Below the pieces are notes generated by a model that was given only the letters and a program-made list of their open reading frames with translations, had not been told where the DNA came from and made no database searches. From assembly GCF_963678635.1 (NCBI RefSeq), contig NC_087065.1, positions 2,914,001 through 2,978,000 of the forward strand: a stretch of 64,000 nucleotides of DNA. Reading direction: 5' to 3'. Within the stretch, counting starts at the first letter, position 1; the number at the start of each line of letters is the position of its first letter. The position numbers and the translations under genes are program-made. This DNA is from Symsagittifera roscoffensis. Lineage: Eukaryota; Xenacoelomorpha; Acoela; Convolutidae. This document shows, one piece after another, positions 55,201 through 64,000 of the stretch.

Positions 55201-57130
55201 GGGTTTTTGAATGCACGACTCTCGAGTTAGCGCAAAATTCAATTATCCTTCATTTTTGGTAAAGCTCGCATCGCGCTGATGAAAACGCTATCTATATCTA
55301 AGCTAAATCTTTAAGCTGCTCTGCTCTCCACACGAAAGAATATGATATACTTAAGCACTGACCGTTAAGGTTAACCATGTCTAAATGTGGACAGATAGAA
55401 CTAAGGGAATGCAGTGGCTAAAATTCAATGACAAATTACCCGTATTTGTCGCTAACAGCGTCGAGGAAATCCTCGAATCAACCAGTATTGATGAGCGGCA
55501 CCTTGTTTTGTGCGGAAAAAATTAAGCTGATACCGGAAACAGGGGTTTTCTTCGGAAGCACTCAAGAATAACAGATTGTTTATTGGTCCGAGCATTCTCA
55601 AGACCACTGATTGCCGATGATCTCAAGAGCCGATGATCTTCTTAGCAAAAAAAAGTTTGAAAGGTCCTTCTTGTAACGTCGATAACTGCTTGCAGACATT
55701 ATCTTCCTTCGTCGCCGATGTCAGATCCATCAATTATCGCGAACACGGGTACAACAGGGAAAGGTTCAGTTCCTGTACGAGGTATAAAAGGGTCGTCGGG
55801 TTTATATTGAGGGTGCTGCCTTCACATAAACTTTTTTCGCGGTAAGGACTTACGAATCACCGATCCCACTGAACTTGATACTGCAGAAGACAAAGTAATT
55901 CATCTTGCTCAGATGAAATCCTTTCCAGTTGAGTTAAAATCACTCAACGCTGGCATATTTAGTTAGAACAGTAGTAAAATTGCCACAAACTCTCCATTTA
56001 ACGGTCCCGCTGCTATTATTCGCTCTACTAGCTAGATTGTTCGCTTAGTGAATATCGAGTTTGATACTAAACAGTTTGGTTCTAATCTACGCCCGTCATA
56101 CTCTAGTTCACTTGTCGGCCCGAAGCTTACACAATTAACATTTTCATCAAGATTTATACTACTTGCGCTCCATATTAAACTTGAAATAAGTAGTTCTTGG
56201 GTTGAATCGATCAATTCGGTCAATCCAAAACTAATGTATAACATGCCGTAAAAGCAAAGCTAGTACCATTCAGCCAATTGTGTCCGATTTACCTGTCAAA
56301 CGTCTCGGAGATAAGAAACTCTTTAAAGATACGGTTGTGGATTACTTTGGACCGCTTTACGAGAAACACTAAAAAAGCACTTGGGTTACCAGAAGCACTG
56401 AAAAAAGATGGGTTTTCTTTTCCTTTGCCTCGCCACCAGGGCTATACACCTTGAGATTGTGCCATCTCTGGACACTAATTATTGTGTCATGGGCATTGAA
56501 CGGTTAGTTGCACTTCGTAGTGCACCAAGCACGACACGAGCTTGGTTGGTGTGGAAAAGGAATTACTTGCCTGAATCAAGAACTGAAATGGCATGGTTCC
56601 GACCGTTTTAGCACACAAAATTGTTTCTTGGAAATTTAAACCGCCACTTTTAAGTCGGCTCCTGGGAGCGCCTCGTCCAAAGCATAAAGCGCGTGCTCTA
56701 CGATATACTAGGCAGTAGGCGAGTTACTGAAGAGGTGCTGGGAACAATACTCTGCTTAGTTGAGCAGGCTTAGAAATCTAGGCCAATCACTCCCGCTAGT
56801 ACCGATTCACGTGAGCTAGAATCATGAACAACAAACCTTTTTGCTTGGACAGCATGCCACAAGCTTTCCTTCAGTTTTACCAGGGGAACAATTCGACCAC
56901 AAGAAAAGGAATGTGCGAGTCATACGCTAACGCTATTTGGTCTCATTGGCTTCGAAAATATGCATACGCAGTCGGACTTCATTATTGCCCGAATCGTTAA
57001 GCTAAATTATGTGCAGGACGGATGCGCACCATCCACTCTTGTTAAGACCGCAATCTTTGAACTCACTCAGCCGGCCGTAAAGCTCAATCCGCTTGTTCCT
57101 TTTTCAGGGGCGGAGGATCTCGCAACTCAA
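52265..57130 (+). pseudogene. Decayed BEL/Pao LTR retrotransposon (gag-pol remnants)
   Basis: Frames are broken by many stops and shifts, but BEL/Pao landmarks appear in order on the plus strand. There is a gag-like helical region (52594-52776) and a Ser-rich region (52905-53171). An RT start (RRVLNGTSRFYGSSLN) lies near 54285, an RT active-site segment (SFYIDDYLDS) near 54637, and the post-RT FYPVGSVAPYTVSARILLK near 54964. An integrase-finger-region-like stretch spans 55850-56250, and the integrase core motif LATRAIHLEIV lies near 56426. Integrase C-terminal-like sequence reaches about 56950. The family call rests on recalled BEL motifs. The element is dead and older than the Gypsy-type element at the left of the window. 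Confidence 0.8.
53180..53215 (-). repeat. Inverted fragment of the BEL/Pao LTR inside its body
   Basis: GAGCGGGTAGTTTGCGGTGC and flanking bases are the reverse complement of LTR positions near 51975-52008. It interrupts the gag-like remnant and marks a local rearrangement. Confidence 0.65.
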
Positions 57131-57168
57131 ATGTAATTAGAGCATAAATGTATGCAAAACTAAACAAG

Positions 57169-57250
57169 GCAGGATGGCCGAGCAGACTATTCCAAATGCA
57201 CCAAAACTGAGTAGACCATTCCAACGTAGGTTCGGGTACTCCACGGGCCC
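57169..57250 (+). repeat. tRNA-derived (SINE-like) sequence, copy 3
   Basis: GCAGGATGGCCGAGCAGAC is a good class II tRNA start with an A box, and GGTTCGGGTACTCC is a B-box-like motif about 50 bases on. The downstream flank matches the flanks of copies 1 and 2, so this belongs to the same larger duplicated block. Confidence 0.6.
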
Positions 57251-57309
57251 ATGTATTAACAGCATACAAAGGGGTTCTCATCTTATCTGACCCTTTCTCA
57301 CTGTTTTTG

Positions 57310-59010
57310 GTTCTTGTTTGGTTCTACTTTGAAAAAGGCTGACCGTCATAAAGAACAATTTGTCTCACGGACATTAATACCGTTTCTTGTGGCTAGCCTG
57401 CGCCAATTTATACCGTTTCAGGGAGTTTATTGGTGTTTTTGCTGATGCTATATTCAGATGAAACATATGACATATGGATTTTCGGAGAGTTTATTTGCCG
57501 ATAAATGCTCCCATTATTTCAAACTTTTTGAACCTTCGTATTTTTTTATGCGCACACTTTGACCTCGGGCACTATCTTTACCGTTTTGGAGAAAGTGCCA
57601 CGCCTAAGCAGTTTGTTACACTTTGTTTGTTAACGCCGAAAACAAACACAAAGCTGTTTGCTGTTTCCAAAAATTATCAATTTAGTAAAGCTCATCCCCC
57701 GATTTGAGTTTCAATATGTGAAAACTGTTCTTCCGACCATTAAAAAATGGATGAACTTTGTATTTGGGTGTTTAATTTGTTTTGTTTTCAAGCAAATTCA
57801 AGAACCACAAAATATCATCGGAACGGGTAGAGCAATATATCACATTAGGGCTTTTTTAGTCGTGATTTTCTACTCATTTTTCTACAAAAATTACTTTCAA
57901 TTTATTTTTTTTTGTTATGACTGTGGAATCTGCCTAATTTGTAGTTTTTCGTTCAATTAAAAACTAAAGGTTTTTTACTGGGCTTCTACAGTGCTGGTTT
58001 AAATTAACCAGACAGGCCGAATAAAATTGTCAATTTTAAATGTTTTTTTTTCCAAACTGAGTTAATTTCAAAACAAACAATTTAGAGAACTTTTTTAGAT
58101 ATTTAAAAATTTTTACCGCTTTCTGCCGATTCAGTCAAAAATTACGCTAAGAGTACCGGGTTAATTGCTCAGTAAACATTATCAAACTGAACCTTTAATG
58201 CAGTTCAAAAAAAATTAAATTAGCACTAATGTTTAAGAATTTCAATTTCGTTATTCAATCTTATATTGGTACTTTTTAAAATAAAAAAGACAATTTTCTA
58301 TTAAATAAAAAATAATGTTGAATTTAAAAAAAAACGGAAGTTACAAAATTATTGTCACTATTCATTTGGTTCTTGTTTGGTTCTACTTTGAATAAAGCTG
58401 ACCGTCATAAAGAACAATTTGTCTCACGGACATTATTACCGTTTCTTGTGGCTAGCCTGCGCCAATTTATACTGTTTTCAGGGATTTTATTGGTGTTTTT
58501 GCTGATGCTATATTCAGATGAAACATATGACATATGGATTTTCGGAGAGTTTATTTGCCGATAAATGCTCCCATTATTTCAAACTTTTTGAACCTTCGTA
58601 TTTTTTTTATGCGCACACTTTGACCTCGGGCACTATCTTTACCGTTTTGGAGAAAGTGCCACGCCTAAGCAGTTTGTTACACTTTCATAACGCCGAAAAC
58701 AAACACAAAGCTGTTTGCTGTTTCCGAAAATTATCAATTTAGTAAAGCTCATCCCCCGATTTGAGTTTCAATATGTGAAAACTGTTTTTCCGACAATTAA
58801 AAAATAGATGAACTTTGTATTTGGGTGTTTTAATTTGTTTTGTTTTCCAAGCAAATTCAAGAACCACAAAATATCATCGGAACGGGTAGAGCGATATATC
58901 ACATTAGGGCTCTTTTAGTCGCGATTCGTTTTTCTACTCAACTTTCTACAAAAATTATTTTCATTTTTTTCTTTTTTGTTATGAATGTGGAATCTGCCTA
59001 TTTTCTAGTT
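57310..59010 (+). repeat. Tandem duplication, period 1059 bp
   Basis: 57310-57960 recurs at about 58369-59010 with few changes (for example TTGTCTCACGGACATTA at 57360 and 58419). The left part also matches tails of units A-C (near 40560-40800). The right part is a reverse-oriented copy of the dispersed repeat seen at 22440-22660. No coding sequence is seen. Confidence 0.8.
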
Positions 59011-60130
59011 TTTCGTTCTAGTAAAAATTTTTTCGTATTGTTAAGACGGTGTCGGAACATTTTGTGCTACTTGCTCAGTAACCGCCTATCCCTGTTTCGT
59101 TATTCGTGAAATTTTGCATGGTAAACAAATCAAGTATACAACTATTTTTCTTGAGATTGTTTATTGGGGAGGGGGGTTTGGGTTGGTGTTGGAAAACGGT
59201 TTTCAATATTGAAGAAAACATTGTAAATTTCAATTTATCTGGCGGTCAAGTACATTGAGTATAACCAATTTTCCTATGAGACGCAAAATTGCAATAAGCA
59301 AGTCTGAATAGCTATTGGTATCAAACAGTTTTTCAATCAAAAGAGAGAAGAAAATGGACCGTTGCCGACATCTAAAACGGGGATATTGCTCGTGCATTAT
59401 GGATGAGTTTTCATTTTTCAACAACCGTGAAAATTAACAAGACATGATTGACTATTTATAGCCTTTTAACCGGTTGAACATCAATAAAATATGGGTTTAT
59501 GGATCACTTCAAAGATAAGTTAAAACGATCTCAAAATTGCATAATCATTCAAAAAAAGCTTCCAATAAAACATTTGGAAGCCTCTTTTGAAAAAAATTTT
59601 TAGCAGGTCGGCATGTTTCTGAGCATAATTAAAAAGAATGCGAATAACAATTTATTTGATCGTGCAAGAACGATAATTTGCCGCAAATTTTGGCAATGCT
59701 TCATTTTTTGAAAGACGGGATATTTATGTCGTGTTTTTTTGAAACCTTTAAGCAAAAGATCCTTTTTTGTGCATGTATTCAGCTAAAAACCCAATGCGTG
59801 TTTTTTTGAAACCTTTAAGCAAAAGATCCTTTTTTGTGCATGTATTCAGCTAAAAACCCATCTATTAGCGCCCAATGCGCCATTGAAAAAATTTAACATT
59901 TGGTCAGCCCAACAAAAAAACATTAATTCAAGGTTTAGCAACAAAATTTGAGTTTTTTTGGTCGGAGGAGGTTGAACAGAAGTTCGGATTATTACACTAT
60001 AAAGGCGTCCGTTTAATAGCAGTTGCTTGCTCTTTTGAAGCTCCGATCTCGTATATTCGTTTTTATCCAAATTCCGACACTGCTTTTTTTTTGAAAATAC
60101 TGATTTTTTTAATTTGTCGATTGGACTTAC
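59011..60130. other. Non-coding DNA with a 67-bp tandem duplication
   Basis: AT-rich sequence without a supported gene. The 67-bp direct duplication is annotated separately at 59731-59860. Confidence 0.6.
59731..59860. repeat. 67-bp direct tandem duplication
   Basis: The block starting GTGTTTTTTTGAAACC at 59731 repeats from 59798, identical until ACCCA, where the sequence leaves the repeat. Likely a recent slippage or repair event. Confidence 0.9.
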
Positions 60131-60229
60131 CAATGCAAATCCGAGATCTTTTTCCTTCTCGTGTGAGCCGACCAGTTCCATCAAGGGACCAATTTTGTCG
60201 TCCGACTCGATAGACCAGCTCGTAATGAC
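60131..60229 (-). CDS. Candidate exon, 99 nt
   Basis: On the minus strand a pyrimidine-rich run ending TTTCAG precedes a GC-richer 99-nt segment that ends at a strong donor (TTG|GTAAGT). One frame is open and ordinary in composition (starting VITSWSIESDDKIGPLM and ending GFAL). A second frame is also open but Arg-rich, so the phase is uncertain. No family is recognised. It may belong to the same minus-strand gene as 61533-61680. In the phase-1 junction the second frame would be used. Confidence 0.4.
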
Positions 60230-60667
60230 CTGAAACACGAACAAACAATTGTTCTAGACTATCTGCTATTGGGTCTCTGCTGTCAAATGGTCCAAAATTA
60301 CCATATTGTTAATTGAGCTTTTGTTTTTAATGAAAATTTACTGGAATTGGTTTCCACCAATCACATTTGAGCAATATGATTCAAATTTCAAATTGACCAA
60401 TTAGATCGCTTTTAATCCGTATAACTAAAAAGAGCCGTTCAATCTAGAATGTATTGGATTTTTAAAATGGTTTTCTGAGCTCTCCAAAAACACTGCAAAG
60501 ACCTTATTGTGCCTAAAACGGTTGCGCTATAGGTGAAACTTTGAAACTTTGAAAAAAGCTAAGCTTGACTTTCTTTGGCACGTTTTGTGTGGCTTTAACT
60601 TAAAAAATGCGTTTTTTTTTGGCGCGCGCACCTCCTCAAACGTAACACAATTTAGCACAAAATGGGT

Positions 60668-60927
60668 CTTTGGAAACAATCAGGGATGGTAAGATAACAA
60701 AAAGTTTCGTAAACTTGAACCAAAGTGGTTGTAAGGGAAAGAAAACCTTAAAAAGTCGGAGCGTCGCCCTTTCACTTAAATCAGCCGATGATTTTTTTGT
60801 ATTCATCAGCTGATTGACGTGGAGGGGCGACGCTCCGACTTTTTAAGGTTTTCTTTACCTTACAACTACTTTGGTTCAAATTAAGGAAATTTTTTGTTAT
60901 CTTACCATCCCTAACTGTTTCCAAAAG
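60668..60927. mobile_element. 260-bp fold-back (MITE-like) element
   Basis: Two arms of about 120 bases pair with roughly 90% identity (GGGATGGTAAGATAACAAAAA, and a central TTAAAAAGTCGGAGCGTCGCC block at 60748-60772 with its complement at 60824-60848) around a short AT-rich centre. There is no ORF. A target duplication is not clear. Confidence 0.8.
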
Positions 60928-61109
60928 CACATGTTTACGCACATTTCTCATCAAGGCAATTGATTGGTGATTTTTGTTTATTCACAAAACAGAGTGAAAA
61001 ATTGCAACAAAGAACGATCACAAAAATGAAAACTCGTAACAAAAAAAAGAAAAGGTTTTAAAAAAATCGGCCTTAGCTCTTTCATACTGAGCAAAATATT
61101 TTAAGTTAG

Positions 61110-61390
61110 CAGCAAACACTGATTTACGCGCATTGTACCACTCGCGTTGAATGTAAGCGTAAATGGTAGCTACTTGCAACTGCCGCGTTTTAACATTACG
61201 AGGCCAAATATGAATAGGTGCACAACTTTTTGTCGATATGGTGCTGGATTCAAGAGACAAACCTTCAAATATGTTAAAACGTAAAACGTTACAGGAACAA
61301 TCAGAGAAAAAAGCAGAACAAAGGGAGCGTCCTTGTTGCGAATCCACTCACAATTCACAAAATACACAGATTGGCCTCGTAATTTTAAAT
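61110..61390 (+). repeat. Isolated copy of the tandem-unit/fold-back family
   Basis: It matches unit A near 35300-35530 (landmarks ACGAGRCCAAA, GCACAACTTTTTGTCG, GGGAGCGTC, TTGTTGCG, ACTCACAATTCA) in the same orientation but strongly diverged. The family therefore exists outside the triplication. Confidence 0.55.
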
Positions 61391-61532
61391 AATTTTTGAG
61401 CTTACTGAGTTGTCACTTTTGTTTAAATTTGTGAATTGAATTTTTTTTTCTAGTTATAATTTGCTGCGAAAGGTCGCGATACGATAGTTAAAACTAGGTA
61501 GCAGTGAAGATGAAGATTGTGGCCCAACGTAC

Positions 61533-61680
61533 CTGGCATATCAGTCGCGACAATTGTATGTTTTTCAATTTGAAGCAGTTTTGATCCCAGTTCGAAGGAA
61601 AGAAAAGGAATAAATGGGCCACATGCTTGAGGTGTTGTTTGTCTTCGGACCATATTCGACATTTCTTGAATCGTTTCTGA
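61533..61680 (-). CDS. Candidate exon, 148 nt
   Basis: The minus strand reads AACTCAG at the 5' edge and CCAG|GTACGT at the 3' edge, enclosing 49 open codons plus one base. The favoured frame begins SETIQEMSNMVRRQTTPQ and contains GPFIPFLSFELGSKLLQIEK. A second frame is also open, so the assignment is tentative. It is GC-richer than the surrounding intron-like DNA. No domain is recognised. Confidence 0.4.
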
Positions 61681-64000
61681 CTGAGTTTTTTTAAAATAAT
61701 TTTGAGAACTCGTGATATTTTGAGCTCACATTTAAAATATAATTTAGCTACGATTTTTTTTGTGGTTTTAAGCTGATAGCCAATTTCTCATAGCTCGTGA
61801 CAAATAGGGCTGTTTATTTCGGCAAAGAAAATCAAACCCAAAGTGAATTTTATGCATTAAAATTGATCAAATTGAATTGTTTTAGTGATCCCAGTAATCT
61901 TGTGATTGAAATTGTAGGTTAAGAACTTTTTTTGAAAAAGGTGTATTTTTTTTGAAAATTGGATTAAATTTGTTAAGCAAATAAAGCAAATTCAAGTGAT
62001 ACGAAAACTCTTGTTTTCGCTTTCAGCGTCAGTTTTATTTTTTATAATGATTTCTGTAATTTGAGTAGCCGTTTAGTTAATTTATTATTAGATTTCGGAT
62101 TCTTATAAAATTTTGAAAAATTTTTGCTAAAACCAATTGAGCTTAATGTAATCATTTGAACAAAAACCGCAACAATCGTCAAATTAGTATAGAAACTCAG
62201 TCAACCAGCGGCACTAAAGTTAGCAAAGACAGTAAGTAATCCTGTTGATTTTATGTTCGTTTTTGAAAAGTTTCAGAGCAAAAAAAACGAATAGCACTTG
62301 AAAACATTTATTTTTTTTTCAAATTATAGATAAAAACTGATGAATTCAACAGTTTAATTATCCGAAAAGCAATAAAAAGAAAATAATGCTAATTGACTAT
62401 TTAAAAAAATCCGCCAAAAATTAAATTTCATCTAATTTTGAAGCCAAGAAATGTCGACGCTGAGAAAAATAATTGCTTCGGTCAAATTTCCTTCTGATTC
62501 TGCTTAACTTTTTTGAACGAAACAGTAGAAAACTAATAAAATCAAATGATTAAGCTGAGATAAAGAGATCATTATTATTGAAATTGTGCGGTAAAACAGA
62601 AAATTTTAAAACGGAAAAAAGGTGATTTTTAGGTTAAAAAATTAGATTTTTTAAACGCAATTACTTACACACGACCGATGCAGTCGTGAGACAGTTTATT
62701 ATTAGTAAATAAAATAATAAGAAATTTGAACTGTTTTATGTTAAACTTGAACTTTACTATCGATTACCAATCAGTGCTGCCATCCAAATTCTTTGTTGGT
62801 TAAGTATCATGCAACAAAAGTTTTGAGGCTCCAAATAGCAATGAGTTTTTTTCAAAATCACGTATTTCCTAGTATATTGAAAAAAGAATAAAGTTTTGAT
62901 GGTTATCTTAAGTACAGGAAAACATGAAATCCCTCAAAAAAATCTTAAATCTGACGCGAAAGTTGATTAAACTGGTACATTTTATTCAAACTGGGCTGAC
63001 TATAGTTCTTGCATGATACAGTAACTTTGTTTTATCTGTCGTTTTTTGGTTGATTTCGTTAAAAAAAAGTAAAATTAAGTTGTTGTGTGTATGGTTGCAA
63101 TTCTTTCAGACTTTCAGAAATTGTTCAGATTAAAAGGTAAAAACAGCTTTAAACAATTTCATCGGTAGGTATTTTAACGAGCCTAATTGTCTGAAATATA
63201 AAAACTGGATCAAAAAAAGCTAAGACTTTAAAAACAGCTGGGTTAAATTGTTTATAGCACAAATAATTGCTGTTGATATTTCAAAATCATCTCCTGCAAA
63301 AAAAATGCAAGAACAAGAAAGACAGGAGTCGGACGTTCATTTTACTTCTTTTTTTATACTCAAACCCTAATTCGTGAAAATTCTTGAGCCAAAACCTTTG
63401 GCAAGAAGTTTTCAGAATAATGAAATTGCGTTTCAACAAGAGTTTTTATTAGGCTGCTGCATATAGCCGACTTTTTCAAGAAACCACAAAACTTTCCGAC
63501 TTTTGTTCGAAATAAAAGTTTTATAATTTTTGACTGATAAAAAACACCAAACAAGCAACATCCTCGTTATATAGTGAAAAAAATTGAACCAATGACCTTC
63601 ATGAAAAATCAAAACTTGTTTTAATTACAACCGTATTCAAAATTCAGGTATAATAGACACATAGTTTTTTTGATCAAATGCAACCGCGTTGAAACAGTTG
63701 TTGATCAATTTTTAATTTTTCAACTGCAAATTTTCTTGGGAGTATTTGAAAATTTGTTTTAAATTCTAACAAAAATGCTAATTGTTTTGTTTTTCAACCT
63801 AGTTGAAATATCAGAAGAGTTTTTTTAATCTAGTTGAAAAATTGAAAACTGAATAATAAACAAGAGGTAGTTTGACTATAATGTCCAGATATTTGAAATG
63901 TTTTCAACAAAACTTCCGAGTGAGAAAATCATAAAACTAATTGTTCTACAATTACAAAACTTACGAAATCTTGAAACAAAACTTATAGATATAGGTAATA
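61681..64000. other. Non-coding AT-rich DNA to the window end
   Basis: No gene, RNA or recognisable mobile element could be supported. It could be intron of a minus-strand gene whose exons lie at 61533-61680 and beyond the window. Confidence 0.5.

Noticed and set aside
1..64000. rRNA genes or other classical structural RNA genes
   Set aside because: No conserved rRNA, snRNA or intact tRNA core was recognised on either strand.

Overview
This is AT-rich eukaryotic DNA, most likely from an invertebrate animal. It has intron-sized non-coding stretches, short GT/AG-bounded GC-richer exon-like segments, BEL/Pao and Ty3/Gypsy-type retroelements, fold-back elements and a tRNA-derived repeat. Two runs of exactly 200 N (29454-29653, 50607-50806) are scaffold gaps. 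I cannot name the species.

Region 1 (30-18951) is one complete, very young LTR retroelement on the minus strand. It is 18,914 bp long, with two 410-bp LTRs (34-443 and 18538-18947) that differ at one base and a 4-bp target duplication (TCTC). In its sense direction it carries a long repeat-containing leader, a basic 155-aa ORF, a 915-aa Gag with a CCHC knuckle, and one in-frame TAA. An uninterrupted 1824-codon Pol frame follows (Arg/Asn-rich linker, DSG protease, YLDD reverse transcriptase, RNase H, HHCC/DD35E integrase, GPY/F module). After Pol come two AUG-less open frames (50 and 378 codons), two tiny membrane proteins, an 872-aa signal-peptide/TM envelope-like glycoprotein, a 601-aa unknown protein and a 1.6-kb 3' non-coding region. 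Neighbouring ORFs overlap or abut (ATGA twice, TAAATG once, 26 nt between the basic ORF and gag), so the element is packed like a complex retrovirus. Its size, extra ORFs, stop-separated gag/pol and strong A-rich, G-poor sense strand make it the best candidate here for an undescribed system.

Region 2 (18952-34837) is host non-coding DNA with one convincing exon (24244-24438), a fragment of a Cys-less pentameric ligand-gated-channel-like extracellular domain. It also holds a 1.5-kb inverted repeat (25056-26570), palindromic elements, and three diverged ~1.3-kb tandem units (30296-34300).

Region 3 (34838-52264) is a tandem triplication (units A, B, C). A is the most diverged, and B and C are nearly identical over long stretches. 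Each copy has its own later insertions, and units B and C end in a 0.62-kb LTR-like segment.

Region 4 (52265-59010) is a decayed BEL/Pao retrotransposon on the plus strand, followed by a tRNA-derived repeat and a 1059-bp-period tandem duplication.

Region 5 (59011-64000) is non-coding apart from two possible minus-strand exons (61533-61680, 60131-60229) and a 260-bp fold-back element.
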